A stretch of 64,000 nt of DNA from assembly GCF_009728145.1 (NCBI RefSeq), contig NZ_WOCA01000018.1:1-64000 (forward strand), given 5' to 3'. A model generated the notes under the pieces. That model made no database searches. It saw only the letters and a program-made list of their open reading frames with translations, and had not been told where the DNA came from. The translations under genes and the position numbers were made by a program. Of this stretch, positions 9,263-18,628 are shown piece by piece (position 1 is the first letter of the stretch; every line of letters starts with the position of its first letter). The stretch is from Ornithinibacillus caprae (lineage in GTDB: Bacteria; Bacillota; Bacilli; Bacillales; Amphibacillaceae).

Positions 9263-9550
9263 ATGCCTATCTGTCAAAACTGCCAGAAAAAGCTAACATA
9301 CCTACAGACGTTAAAGATGTTGTTCCGATCCAGGTGTCCAAATTGCAGTAAAAAACAATACCTGAGTGCAGCTTTTAGAAAGAAATCCGCATCTTACACT
9401 GTTTTTCCAGTAGCAATTATACCTATGGTTGTAATATTTGATTTCACTATTCCATTCGCTGCTTTTTTAATATTCATTACACTGTTCATCGTAATAGGTA
9501 CCTATCCCTTTTACATCGAATTCAGTAACGAACAAGAACCCCTCTGGTGA
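9263..9550 (+). CDS. Small zinc-ribbon membrane protein (CXXC-20-CXXC family)
   Basis: A 95-residue protein with CQNC at residues 4-7 and CPNC at 25-28. The 17-residue spacing matches the TIGR04104-type 'cxxc_20_cxxc' proteins of Bacillaceae, which combine a zinc ribbon with two hydrophobic segments (here about 46-63 and 66-86). It follows a strong ribosome site (AAAGGAGGTTTTGGA). It is divergent from the asparagine synthetase gene. No function is established for the family that I know of. Confidence 0.8.
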   Translation: MPICQNCQKKLTYLQTLKMLFRSRCPNCSKKQYLSAAFRKKSASYTVFPVAIIPMVVIFDFTIPFAAFLIFITLFIVIGTYPFYIEFSNEQEPLW

Positions 9551-9622
9551 TATTAGAAAACTTGGATTTTTTAGAAGCCCTTATACTCTTGATTGCAAGC
9601 CTTTATGGAAACGCGCAAATAA

Positions 9623-9656
9623 CCCCAATTATTAGACTGGTACCTAACAATTGGGG
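9623..9656. terminator. Probable terminator hairpin
   Basis: CCCCAATT (9623-9630) pairs with AATTGGGG (9649-9656), with an inner TTAG/CTAA extension. It sits between the convergent zinc-ribbon gene and the dipeptidase. The T-run is weak, so this is moderately supported. Confidence 0.55.
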
Positions 9657-9673
9657 GTGAGTATATTTCTTAT

Positions 9674-10624
9674 TTATTGTGGACGATGATCTAAGAAATT
9701 TCGATAAGCAAAGCCTCTCACTTGATCCTCTGAATAACGTTTTAATAACTCATTAATTAGCTGCTGATATTTTGCAGTATTCTCCAAGTTTTCTACAAAG
9801 CAAGAAATACCATCAAAATCTGAACCAAAACCAATTTGATTTACTCCACCTAATTCACATAAATAGTCCACATGCTTTATTAAGTCATCTATTGTTGCAT
9901 CACGACGATCTTTATTGATAAAGGGTGGATTGAACACAACATGGATCAAGCCATTATGGTTAAACATAGCTTTAATTTGTTCATCATCTAAATTTCTCGG
10001 GTGGTCACATAATGCTTTTACGTTCGAATGACTAGCAATTGGATATTTTGCTAATTCCATCACATCCCAAAAACCTTTCACACTTAAATGAGAAACATCC
10101 GTAAATACAAGATGATCATTATTAAGTTGGACCACTTCTTTTCCTAACAGAGTTAATCCACCGCCACGTGGTTCACCTGCACCATCTGCACAGAGATTTG
10201 CATTATTCCACGTTAAGCCTACTGACATGACCCCTAAACGGTACAAATGACGAAGCTTAATTAAATCATTACCAAATGCATCTGCTCCCTCAAGGGTAAG
10301 TACAGCACCAATTTCACCTTCCCTTAAGGTATCAAAATCATGCCAGTTTTTGATATGTTTCATGGCTGGATTTTTATCGATAATCTCTGTATAAAATAAG
10401 TCTACCTGCTCTAAGGCGTGCTGCCACTTTTCATCAGAAGGAACCTCTGGATCTATAAAAATGGCAAAAAACTGTGCCATAACCTCTCCCTGTTGCAAAT
10501 AACCTAGATTCGTCTCCAGCTTCGTTGAATCAGCAAAGGTTAATGGATGTTCCCCATAATATTGTCCACGATTAGCTAATTGTAATTTTAATAGTGCGTC
10601 ACAATGAGTATCAATTATTTTCAT
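9674..10624 (-). CDS. M19 family membrane-dipeptidase-like metallopeptidase
   Basis: A 316-residue TIM-barrel dipeptidase of the renal dipeptidase family (M19), zinc enzymes that cut dipeptides, some also with D-residues or gamma-linked substrates. It begins MKIIDTHCDALL (metal-binding HxD), with EGADAFG as the bridging glutamate region, then DVSHLS and SHSNVKALCDHPRN carrying metal histidines, and GFGSDFDGI near the C-terminus. No signal peptide. It follows the C26 hydrolase by 12 bp, so the two are surely co-transcribed; together they suggest intracellular processing of gamma-glutamyl compounds or dipeptides (inference). Confidence 0.88.
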   Translation of the reverse strand: MKIIDTHCDALLKLQLANRGQYYGEHPLTFADSTKLETNLGYLQQGEVMAQFFAIFIDPEVPSDEKWQHALEQVDLFYTEIIDKNPAMKHIKNWHDFDTLREGEIGAVLTLEGADAFGNDLIKLRHLYRLGVMSVGLTWNNANLCADGAGEPRGGGLTLLGKEVVQLNNDHLVFTDVSHLSVKGFWDVMELAKYPIASHSNVKALCDHPRNLDDEQIKAMFNHNGLIHVVFNPPFINKDRRDATIDDLIKHVDYLCELGGVNQIGFGSDFDGISCFVENLENTAKYQQLINELLKRYSEDQVRGFAYRNFLDHRPQ

Positions 10625-10636
10625 ACTATCCCTCTT

Positions 10637-11350
10637 TTAATTGGATTTACTTGTTTTAATGAAAGCCTCGTAAATACGTAGTGATGCCTCGTCATTAGTT
10701 GGTGCCATACTCTCCGGATGCCACTGAAGTCCAAGCACAAATGAATGTTCTTTACTCTCAATCGCTTCTATAATTCCGTCACTTGCTTTTCCACTTATCT
10801 GGAAAGGTTCAATTACTTTACGATTTGCTTGATGATGTCGACTATTGACACGTAGTTTTGTCTTACCAGTCAACTTATGTAGTAAAGACCCTTCTAAAAC
10901 ATGGACAAAATGCGATCCATGTTCCTTTGGAGCTTTTTGTTGATGTTGTAATAAATCCCCGTCTGCCTGTGCATAAATATCTTGATACATATCTCCACCT
11001 GCAGCAATATTAAGGGTTTGCGCTCCACGACAAACACCTAAAATAGGCTTTCCCAGTTCAAGCAGCTTTTTCATTAGGGTAATTTCAAACGCATCTCGTG
11101 CTGGAATAATGGTTCCAAGATTTGGATGTGGTTCTTCATCAAATAAAGTAGGGTCAATATCATATCCACCTGTAGCATACAATCCGTCTAATCTTGCTGA
11201 GATCTCTTCCACATCCTCTTCCTTACCTAAGTATGGAAGCATTACTGGCATACCACCAGCTTGTGTAATTGCGTTAGCATTATCCGAATGAACCATATAA
11301 TACGATTGATCTATTTCCATAGATGACGTAACACCAATTAATGGTTTCAT
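10637..11350 (-). CDS. Class-I glutamine-amidotransferase-like hydrolase (peptidase C26, PuuD-like)
   Basis: A 237-residue hydrolase of the C26 family, which includes gamma-glutamyl-GABA hydrolase PuuD. The nucleophile lies in LGVCRGAQTLNIAAGGD (Cys in GVCRG), and the catalytic His/Glu pair in GLQWHPES. YATGGYDIDP matches the family's substrate-side motif. The start follows AAGGAGG. Its neighbours are the M19 dipeptidase downstream and an SLC13 permease upstream after a 104-bp gap that may hold its own promoter. The exact gamma-glutamyl substrate is not readable. Confidence 0.87.
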   Translation of the reverse strand: MKPLIGVTSSMEIDQSYYMVHSDNANAITQAGGMPVMLPYLGKEEDVEEISARLDGLYATGGYDIDPTLFDEEPHPNLGTIIPARDAFEITLMKKLLELGKPILGVCRGAQTLNIAAGGDMYQDIYAQADGDLLQHQQKAPKEHGSHFVHVLEGSLLHKLTGKTKLRVNSRHHQANRKVIEPFQISGKASDGIIEAIESKEHSFVLGLQWHPESMAPTNDEASLRIYEAFIKTSKSN

Positions 11351-11454
11351 ACAATTCCTCCTTGGACATATATTAATTAAATAATACCATTCAATACATA
11401 TTTTTTGTTAGAAAAACCGCAAATAATATATATTATTCCGAATACTTTTTTACT

Positions 11455-12867
11455 TTACCAATAAAATAATGCAGCTACAATCGCGATTACCATAAAAAAC
11501 AGACTTGAAATTATCCCAATTGTATAATGTTCTTTCTTGGTTAAAACATCTGTTTCGAATGCTAAATAGGTTGTCGTCGCATGAATGGGCAAAATCATCA
11601 TACTACCTATAACCATAACAATTAAGAAAGCCAATTGTAATGGAGGAATACCAATTAATGTCGAGTATGAGATCACGATCGGAAAAATGACAATCATTGC
11701 AGATGAAGGCATGATAAAAAAGAAACGCAGGATAAATATAATGACCGCTATAATGATAACTTTTAAAGTAGTACCTGCATGCTCAGGGATTATTTCAAGC
11801 AATTGACTAGCTAAAACCGTTGCCGTTCCATTCGCTTCGATTAACATTCCTAATGAAAACGATGCTCCTAATAACAAAAAATTTTCCCAATCAAATTCCC
11901 TAATTACTTTATTTGTCACCAAACCAATTTTGGGAAGGGATAAAAATACGACGAATAGCATTGGTGGTAGTAATAAAGGGACCCGCTGTTGATCTGTAAT
12001 GATCCAGGTTATGATCATCGCTAGAAACCCAAATACTACTAGCCAGATCTTTGTTGGTATAGGTTCATGTTGTTCTTCAATCTCTCCGGTTACATTCACA
12101 AGAGATAAATTCTCTTGTGAATGATAGATTAGAAACTGCCACACAAACACAACGACAACTAGAGATCCTAACCATAAAGGTGGAGCAATTAGTAGAAACC
12201 AATCTGACCAACCTAACTCTGCGACATGGTAATCTCGAATCAGTTGTGATGCTAAAATAGGAAAGCCCCCACCGGTATAGATGATCATGGTTGCGTTTTG
12301 ATTCATCATTCCAATGACATAGACACAATACTTTTTAAACAAGCTTTTATCAGAAAGACCATAAAAACTATTTAACCGGCTAATCAAAGGAAATAACATC
12401 TTAAATCTTGCTACTGCAGAAGGTAGTAGAATAGGTAATACTAAAATAAATAATGGCAAACCTATAATGATAAAGCGCGGACCACCCTTACTTATTTTGA
12501 ATAAAAAACGAGCAATAATCTTATCAATTCCTACTTTCACTAATGCTTGGCTAATGATAGATAACATTAGAATGAAATACAGTGCTGGTGATAAAAAGCC
12601 AACTACTGCTTCATCAATAGATTGTACAAGTCCAAAAATCAGCATCAATGCAAGAATTAAGATACTACTGACTCCAGTTGGAATAGGAGTTGTAATCCAT
12701 AACATCATCGCAATTGCTAATAAAACCAATGTCCACTGTTGCTCGGATGAGAAGTTTCCCAAAAATGAAGAATACCCTATACGTAAAGAAAAAAACAATG
12801 CCATACCTAAAAATAGATATAGCATCACTTTTTTATTCAAATGTATTTCCCTTAATAATTTCTTCAT
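11455..12867 (-). CDS. SLC13/DASS-type anion permease
   Basis: A 470-residue polytopic membrane protein with about 11-12 hydrophobic segments and the WITTPIPTGVSSILIL block typical of divalent-anion:Na+ symporters (SLC13/ArsB superfamily). I prefer the ATG at 12867 (MKKLLREI) to a TTG at 12873, because AAGGGG is 9 nt from the ATG and only 3 nt from the TTG. The upstream tctA stop is 6 bp away, so translation is probably coupled. This gives the cluster a second, secondary-active uptake route for carboxylates beside the tripartite transporter. Substrate unknown. Confidence 0.8.
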   Translation of the reverse strand: MKKLLREIHLNKKVMLYLFLGMALFFSLRIGYSSFLGNFSSEQQWTLVLLAIAMMLWITTPIPTGVSSILILALMLIFGLVQSIDEAVVGFLSPALYFILMLSIISQALVKVGIDKIIARFLFKISKGGPRFIIIGLPLFILVLPILLPSAVARFKMLFPLISRLNSFYGLSDKSLFKKYCVYVIGMMNQNATMIIYTGGGFPILASQLIRDYHVAELGWSDWFLLIAPPLWLGSLVVVVFVWQFLIYHSQENLSLVNVTGEIEEQHEPIPTKIWLVVFGFLAMIITWIITDQQRVPLLLPPMLFVVFLSLPKIGLVTNKVIREFDWENFLLLGASFSLGMLIEANGTATVLASQLLEIIPEHAGTTLKVIIIAVIIFILRFFFIMPSSAMIVIFPIVISYSTLIGIPPLQLAFLIVMVIGSMMILPIHATTTYLAFETDVLTKKEHYTIGIISSLFFMVIAIVAALFYW

Positions 12868-12873
12868 AGTCAA

Positions 12874-14361
12874 TTACCCCTTACGTTTGCGTAAATGCCC
12901 AATAATCGGAAAAGCAAAGGATAATAATCCAATTAATAACAGCGTTAACGAAATTGGTTCTTTAACAAAGATCATATAATTACCATTTGAAATTGTAAGG
13001 GATTGCCTAAAGGACTGCTCCATCATCCCACCTAGGATAAACGCTAGAATAAATGGCGGAGCCGGAAATGAAAATAGTCTCATTAAAAACCCTACCACCC
13101 CAAATAGGAGAAGCATATACAAATCAAAAGTACTAAAGCTAATTGCATAAACTCCAATAATACTAAACATAATCACTAACGAAATAAGTAATGGACGAGG
13201 TATTTTTAATATTTTTGAGATATATGGAATTAATGGTAGATTTAAGATTAATAAAAATACATTACCGATGTACATACTTGCAATGATTCCCCAGAAAATT
13301 TCTGGGCGGTCTGTCATTAATAACGGACCAGGTTGAACTCCTAATACTAAGAACGCACCTAGTAAAACAGCAGTTGTACCAGATCCAGGTATACCTAAAC
13401 TTAGTAGTGGAACAAACGCACCACTAGTTGCCGCATTATTCGCCGCTTCAGGTGCAGCAAGCCCACGAACTGATCCCTTCCCAAACTCATCTGGTTTCTT
13501 AGCAATCCGTTTCTCTGTAATATAGCCAATAAAGGAAGCAATCGTTGCCCCAGCTCCTGGTAATACCCCTAGGACAAATCCCATAAATGATTGTCTAGTA
13601 ACTGGTCCACTCATTTCTTTTGCCTCTTGTTTGGTTATTTTTAAGCTTCCAAGCTTATGGGTGTTATCCAAGGAAAGATCTTTTCGCTTAATGATCAACG
13701 TACAAACTTCAGCTAATGCAAATAATCCTAATGCAATAACTAAGAAATCAATTCCTTCTAGTAAGTTAGCATTTCCAAATGTAAATCGCTGGGTTCCTGT
13801 TTGTGCATCAATTCCAATTGTCACCACCATAAACCCTACTACTGCTGAAATCAACGCTTTACTAGTTGATCCTTCTGATAAACTAGTAATTGCAGTTAAT
13901 CCTAAAAACATGAGTGCAAAATAGGCTGGTGGCCCGAAAGAAATAGCCACACTTGAAAGCATTGGTGCCAACATCATTAGTAAAAGTACACTTATAGTAC
14001 CACCTATAAAAGAAGAAATGGCAGCAATCGCAAGTGCTTTACCTGCTTTTCCTTGCTGTGCCATTGGATATCCATCAAATGAAGTAGCAACTGTGCCTGA
14101 AATTCCCGGTGCATTTAATAGAATCGATGATGTTGATCCCCCAAACACCGCACCATAATAAACACCTGCCATCATCACTAATGCTGGTGTTGGATCCATT
14201 CCAAATGTTACTGGAATCATGACAGCAATCGCACTAATTGGCCCTAAACCGGGTAGCATACCGATGAAAGTCCCTACAAATACACCTATTAATACAAACA
14301 ATACTCCTTCTACACTAAATGCAACTTGAAATCCTGTTAAAATACCTTCTAATGAACCCAT
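12874..14361 (-). CDS. tctA: Tripartite tricarboxylate transporter, large permease TctA
   Basis: A 495-residue TctA-family integral membrane protein with about 11-12 segments. Conserved blocks include GTFIGMLPGLGPISAIAVM and GAVFGGSTSSILLNAPG near the N-terminus and a mirrored GFVLGVLPGAGATIASFIGY half-way, typical of the internal repeat. With TctB and the binding protein TctC it forms a secondary transporter for citrate-like carboxylates. AAGGAGG precedes the ATG. The order tctC-tctB-tctA is the usual one, with 12 bp between B and A. Confidence 0.93.
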   Translation of the reverse strand: MGSLEGILTGFQVAFSVEGVLFVLIGVFVGTFIGMLPGLGPISAIAVMIPVTFGMDPTPALVMMAGVYYGAVFGGSTSSILLNAPGISGTVATSFDGYPMAQQGKAGKALAIAAISSFIGGTISVLLLMMLAPMLSSVAISFGPPAYFALMFLGLTAITSLSEGSTSKALISAVVGFMVVTIGIDAQTGTQRFTFGNANLLEGIDFLVIALGLFALAEVCTLIIKRKDLSLDNTHKLGSLKITKQEAKEMSGPVTRQSFMGFVLGVLPGAGATIASFIGYITEKRIAKKPDEFGKGSVRGLAAPEAANNAATSGAFVPLLSLGIPGSGTTAVLLGAFLVLGVQPGPLLMTDRPEIFWGIIASMYIGNVFLLILNLPLIPYISKILKIPRPLLISLVIMFSIIGVYAISFSTFDLYMLLLFGVVGFLMRLFSFPAPPFILAFILGGMMEQSFRQSLTISNGNYMIFVKEPISLTLLLIGLLSFAFPIIGHLRKRKG

Positions 14362-14373
14362 ATGCTACCCTCC

Positions 14374-14832
14374 TTAAAACGGTAAAATTCCTTGTGGTAA
14401 ACTAATTTGGAGAAATTCAGTAAATGTAAAATACATAAATAATGGAAATAACACAGCAACAATAATATTGGTTAGATGTTTTTTATATCCTAAAAACCAC
14501 GAACAGAAGAAAATAAATAATGCTGTTGTCAAAACAAAGCCTAAAATTTCTAATAAAAAGATATAAAAGAACACAAAGGCAAAAACAGCTAGTAAAGCTA
14601 ATATGTCCTTTTTAGGAATATTTCTTCTTGCTTTTTGTTCTTCCGTTTCAGAATCCTTTGTAAAAAATAAAGCAATAACTAATATGACTAACAGATATCC
14701 CAATCCCTTAGGTAAAACATCTGCATCAACAATCGCATATGGATAAGATGGCAGTTGGTAGGAAAGTAATAAATACCCAGCAGCAATCGCTAGTAAAACA
14801 AGACTGACCTTTTGATTTAACGTTTTTAACAT
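14374..14832 (-). CDS. tctB: Tripartite tricarboxylate transporter, small permease TctB
   Basis: A 152-residue protein with four hydrophobic segments: about 10-24 and 43-58, then 74-93 and 97-115 as a closely spaced pair, with a final segment near 120-140. This is the usual TctB layout. TctB proteins are poorly conserved, so the assignment rests on size, topology and its position between tctC and tctA. The start follows TAGGTGGTG. Confidence 0.85.
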   Translation of the reverse strand: MLKTLNQKVSLVLLAIAAGYLLLSYQLPSYPYAIVDADVLPKGLGYLLVILVIALFFTKDSETEEQKARRNIPKKDILALLAVFAFVFFYIFLLEILGFVLTTALFIFFCSWFLGYKKHLTNIIVAVLFPLFMYFTFTEFLQISLPQGILPF

Positions 14833-14907
14833 GTTGTCACCACCTAAATGCTAAATATAGAAGTGGAAGCCAATGACCGTAATCATTGACTTCACACACA
14901 GGTTTTT

Positions 14908-15912
14908 TTATTCTCCTAGTCCTAATTCATCTAATAATGATTGAACTTCTTCATTTTGTTCATCTAAGAAAGATTTATATTCTTCGCTATCCATGTACAT
15001 TTCATTCCATCCATATTGACTACGGATATCAGCAAATTCTTCTGAGTCACTTAGCTCTTTAAATTTAGCTTCATAATATTTAACTGCCGCTTCATCCATA
15101 TTTGGTGGTCCAAAGAATCCACGCCAGTTAACGAATGTAGCATCAATTCCTTGTTCAATTGCTGTAGGGAATTCTTCTAATACTTCTCCTTCCAGTCTTT
15201 CTTCAGCAGTGACACCTAAAACCTTAATTGTGCCAGCTTTAACTTGTTCAATAGTTTCAGAAACACCTGTAGAGAATACTTCCACACTTCCATTAAGTAG
15301 CTGCGTTAACCCAACCCCCTCAGGGTCCGTTACATATTTTATTTTTGTTACATCAACACCAGCAGCCTTGGCAATTTGCACAAATTGGATGTGGTCCATA
15401 CTACCAGGAGAAGATGTACCAACTACTGAAATACTTTCAGGATCTTCCTTCATATCCTCAAATAGCTCATTTAAATCATTCCATGGCGCGTCTTCTCTTA
15501 CTGCGAATGCACCATAATCAGCAATCATATTAGCAAGTGGTGTAAAATCATCATACCCATACTCGGATTGCCCATTTAGTGGAACTAAGATAAGTGGTGG
15601 AGATGCAACAAATAAATTATGTGCACTACCTTCATGTCCAGCGATATAAGCCCAACCTACAGCTCCACCGCCACCTGGCTTATTAACTACACCAATATCT
15701 TCTTCAATGATTCCCTCTTCACTGAAAACTTTAGCAGCCATTCTAGCAGTTGTATCCCAACCGCCACCTGCCCCAGCTGGCGCTACAATTTCAATTGGTT
15801 GTTCAGGTTCCCAGTCACCATTAGCATCTCCATTTGATGTTTCATCGTTGGAACATGCAACCGCAAGAACGGTGAGAAATACAAATAATAACATTAACAA
15901 ATATTTTTTCAT
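14908..15912 (-). CDS. tctC: Tripartite tricarboxylate transporter substrate-binding lipoprotein TctC
   Basis: A 334-residue extracytoplasmic binding protein. A signal sequence ends in lipobox LAVAC (Cys20), so it is anchored to the outer membrane face. After an acidic linker comes EIVAPAGAGGGWDTTARM, the family's ligand-loop block, then VVNKPGGGGAVGWAY and TGVSETIEQVKAGTIKVLGV. These match Bug/TctC-type binding proteins for carboxylates. It is first in the operon, with AAGGGGG before the ATG. A candidate cre site and tandem repeats lie in its 315-bp upstream region. Confidence 0.92.
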   Translation of the reverse strand: MKKYLLMLLFVFLTVLAVACSNDETSNGDANGDWEPEQPIEIVAPAGAGGGWDTTARMAAKVFSEEGIIEEDIGVVNKPGGGGAVGWAYIAGHEGSAHNLFVASPPLILVPLNGQSEYGYDDFTPLANMIADYGAFAVREDAPWNDLNELFEDMKEDPESISVVGTSSPGSMDHIQFVQIAKAAGVDVTKIKYVTDPEGVGLTQLLNGSVEVFSTGVSETIEQVKAGTIKVLGVTAEERLEGEVLEEFPTAIEQGIDATFVNWRGFFGPPNMDEAAVKYYEAKFKELSDSEEFADIRSQYGWNEMYMDSEEYKSFLDEQNEEVQSLLDELGLGE

Positions 15913-15994
15913 TTTAAATAATTCCCCCTTGTCTTATTACTTGTAAAATTAAAACACTAGCCTTGTGTTCCAATATAAGTGAATATTCACATGA

Positions 15995-16008
15995 TGTAAC
16001 CGTTTCCA
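15995..16008 (-). promoter_or_regulatory. Candidate CcpA (cre) site upstream of tctC
   Basis: On the minus strand this reads TGGAAACGGTTACA, one mismatch from the cre consensus TGWNANCGNTNWCA. It lies about 85 bp upstream of the tctC start, plausible for catabolite control of carboxylate uptake. A perfect 12-bp palindrome, GTGAATATTCAC (15979-15990), lies next to it. Assignment is by eye. Confidence 0.5.
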
Positions 16009-16038
16009 AAATAAAAAATAAAATGTTCTTTTTATCTA

Positions 16039-16056
16039 TTTTGTTCATTTTGTTCA
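16039..16056 (-). promoter_or_regulatory. Tandem 9-bp repeats, possible response-regulator site
   Basis: TTTTGTTCA occurs twice in direct succession (TGAACAAAA twice on the transcribed side), about 130-145 bp upstream of tctC. AT-rich direct repeats are typical targets of CitT/DpiA-type response regulators, and the gene for such a regulator is the next one upstream. Function is inferred. Confidence 0.4.
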
Positions 16057-16159
16057 CGAGATTCTGTTATAGATATGTTCATATCCTCCAAGAAAGACTT
16101 TTCTCATCTCATTCAGCTCGTTTTTTTCCTTCTAATAAATTCCCACATACAGCATACAA

Positions 16160-16198
16160 AAATAGCAGAAAAATTCATAAATGAATTCCCCTGCTATT
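16160..16198 (-). terminator. Terminator after the response-regulator gene
   Basis: AATAGCAG (16161-16168) pairs with CTGCTATT (16191-16198), with an inner AATTCAT/ATGAATT stem. On the minus strand it is followed by a T-run. It separates the two-component genes from tctC. Confidence 0.8.
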
Positions 16199-16227
16199 AT
16201 AGCGCTATACTTTGTTTTGTACTTCCT

Positions 16228-16905
16228 TTACTTTTTCAACTGATAACGACGCTCTGGTCTACCAACAATACCGTATTCCAATTCCGCTGTAATATCACCT
16301 GTTGAAATTAAGTATTCTAAGTAACGCCTTGCCGTTGTCCGAGAGGCGCCAATTTCTTCTCCCATTTTTTCTGCTGTAATACCTTCCTTAATTTGATGGA
16401 GGATTTCCTTTATTTTTTCTAGTGTTAATGGATCGATTCCTTTCGGTGTTTGTTTAATTGATGAGTTTTCATCCGAATGACGACCAAAATAGTTATCTAA
16501 AAAGGATTGATCAACTTCTTTTTTGTTTTCTAATTTCTCCTTCATATCCTTATATCGTTCTAGCGTTTCAATAAAACGATCCATTTTCACTGGTTTGATA
16601 ATATAGTCAAATACTCCATTTCGAATAACTTCTCCAACGATATCCGTTTCTGTTGCAGCAGAAATCATAATTATGTCGATATTAGAATCGATGTTACGAA
16701 TCTCTTGAATTAAATCAGACCCCAGAATATCAGGCATATATATATCTAGTAGGATAAGGTCGACCTTTTTTTCAGATACTAGTTTTATTGTTTCCTGCCC
16801 ATTTAACGCTTTTCCAACTACTTTAAAGCCGTTTAGCTTTTTCAGAAACTCCTCGTGAATATTAGCAATTCTAAAATCGTCCTCTGCGATAATCACATCG
16901 ATCAT
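16228..16905 (-). CDS. CitB/DpiA/CitT-type response regulator
   Basis: A 225-residue regulator with an N-terminal receiver: phospho-acceptor Asp54 in LILLDIYMPD, acidic pair AEDD at 7-10, and Lys near FDYIIKPVKMDRF. The C-terminal DNA-binding region contains EKMGEEIGASRTTARRYLEYL, the CitB-family helix-turn-helix. These regulators switch on carboxylate transporters or fermentation genes when their sensor binds citrate or C4-dicarboxylates. It follows the sensor kinase gene by 67 bp. The obvious target is tctCBA just downstream. Confidence 0.9.
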   Translation of the reverse strand: MIDVIIAEDDFRIANIHEEFLKKLNGFKVVGKALNGQETIKLVSEKKVDLILLDIYMPDILGSDLIQEIRNIDSNIDIIMISAATETDIVGEVIRNGVFDYIIKPVKMDRFIETLERYKDMKEKLENKKEVDQSFLDNYFGRHSDENSSIKQTPKGIDPLTLEKIKEILHQIKEGITAEKMGEEIGASRTTARRYLEYLISTGDITAELEYGIVGRPERRYQLKK

Positions 16906-16972
16906 ACTCTTCCCCCTTTATACTAGTTAGATGTGAAGAAAACCCCAACTTGTTTGAAAACACACCTTATTT

Positions 16973-18547
16973 TTACTTTGGTAGAAAGACAGAAAAGACT
17001 GCACCACCATTTGATTGATTATGAAACTCAATATGGCCACCAAGCTCATGTACCGTTTGTTTAACAAGCGCAAGTCCGAATCCACGGTCATTTCCTTGTT
17101 TCGTCGAATAACCTAGTTCGAATAATCGTTCCACCTGTTCTTCAGCTATTCCATCTCCACCATCCGATACTTCAAATACAACATCTCTACCTATATCTGT
17201 TACAAAAAAAGTTACAATTTTTTCATCTTTATGCTCCACAGCTTCCATTGCATTATCTAGTAAATTACCTAAAATAGTTATAAGTTTTGATAAATCAATA
17301 TGCTTTGGTAACTTTTTCAAATGACTATTCCCATCAATCTTAAAATCTATTTTTTTCTCGGAAGCTTTGCCAATCTTACCTAATAAAATAGCTTGTACCG
17401 TTCGATCTTGAATCTGTTGTAACAACACTTTATTTTGAACAATATTCATTTTGGACTCTGTCTGAATGAGTTCAATTGCTTCATCATAGTGCCCCAACTG
17501 AAGCAAACCGGATAATACATATAATTTATTTGTAAATTCATGTGTCTGTGCACGTAAATCTTCGGAATACTTTCGAACCTCTGTTAATGTAGTAAGCATT
17601 TCATTAATCTCCGTTTTATCTCTAAAACTAGCAACCACCCCAACTACATTACCTTCATCACTTACAATTGGAGTTCGATTTACAATTACCTGACGATTAT
17701 TCAAGATCATTTCATCATCTTTCATTGTATCACCAGAGCTTAACACATGATACATCCTCGTATTTGGAAATACATCTTCAATCCGTTTATGTACATGATC
17801 CTTTGATAAACCCAAAATGCGCTGCGCCGATTCATTCATCATCGTAATCATACCTTGATGATCAATAGCAATAATACCCTCTTTCACAGAAGATAAAATT
17901 GCATTTCGATCACGGAATAATGAAGCAATTTGATATGGCTCTAATCCAAATATTTCTTTACGGATATTTTTTGCTAAAAGGATTCCTCCTATAATACCAA
18001 TCAATAGAACGATGAGTGATGCTCCACTAATTTTTAATAACCGATTAAATACGATCGTTCTGATATCATCTACCATAAAACCAACTGATACAATTCCGAT
18101 CACTTCACCATTTTTATTAAAAATAGGAGCTTTCCCTCTTAATGAAGGACCTAAACTTCCAACTGCTTTAGACGTGTAGTATTCCCCATGCAGTAGGGCT
18201 CGGTCATTATCTCCACCTACCATTTTCTTGCCTATTTTTTCTTCATCAGGGTGCGCATAGCGAATACTGTCGTGATTTCCAACTACGATAAACTCCGCAC
18301 CTATGAATTCTCTAATTTCTTCTACAATCGGTTGTATAACTTCAGAAGGGTTTTCTAATTTATAAGCCTCAACAATTGTTGGCATAACAGATATCGTCGT
18401 TGCTACATGAAGTGCCTGCTGTCCAATTTGTTCTTCAATATCTTTGGACTCCAAATATGCATTGATCGCAGTTAATAATATCGTGACCAATACAATTAAT
18501 CCTGTAATTAAAACGAGAATTTTTGTTTTCAACGAAATCTTCTGCAT
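16973..18547 (-). CDS. CitA/DpiB/CitS-type sensor histidine kinase
   Basis: A 524-residue membrane kinase. Segment 1 is at about 9-31, then an extracytoplasmic Cache/PDC-like sensor (32-172) with the carboxylate-sensor signature RYAHPDEEKIGKKMVGGD, segment 2 at about 174-193, a PAS domain (about 215-320), a dimerisation helix with phospho-acceptor His336 in RAQTHEFTNKL, and an ATPase domain with the N-box LLDNAMEAV and GGDGI / GFGLALVKQ glycine boxes. It probably senses an external di- or tricarboxylate and controls tctCBA through the adjacent regulator. Confidence 0.92.
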   Translation of the reverse strand: MQKISLKTKILVLITGLIVLVTILLTAINAYLESKDIEEQIGQQALHVATTISVMPTIVEAYKLENPSEVIQPIVEEIREFIGAEFIVVGNHDSIRYAHPDEEKIGKKMVGGDNDRALLHGEYYTSKAVGSLGPSLRGKAPIFNKNGEVIGIVSVGFMVDDIRTIVFNRLLKISGASLIVLLIGIIGGILLAKNIRKEIFGLEPYQIASLFRDRNAILSSVKEGIIAIDHQGMITMMNESAQRILGLSKDHVHKRIEDVFPNTRMYHVLSSGDTMKDDEMILNNRQVIVNRTPIVSDEGNVVGVVASFRDKTEINEMLTTLTEVRKYSEDLRAQTHEFTNKLYVLSGLLQLGHYDEAIELIQTESKMNIVQNKVLLQQIQDRTVQAILLGKIGKASEKKIDFKIDGNSHLKKLPKHIDLSKLITILGNLLDNAMEAVEHKDEKIVTFFVTDIGRDVVFEVSDGGDGIAEEQVERLFELGYSTKQGNDRGFGLALVKQTVHELGGHIEFHNQSNGGAVFSVFLPK

Positions 18548-18628
18548 GGTGTATAAGATTCCCCCTAATATCTATACAGTAAATTTATCATAATACTTTA
18601 AATAATTATACATTACTGTTTATACAGC

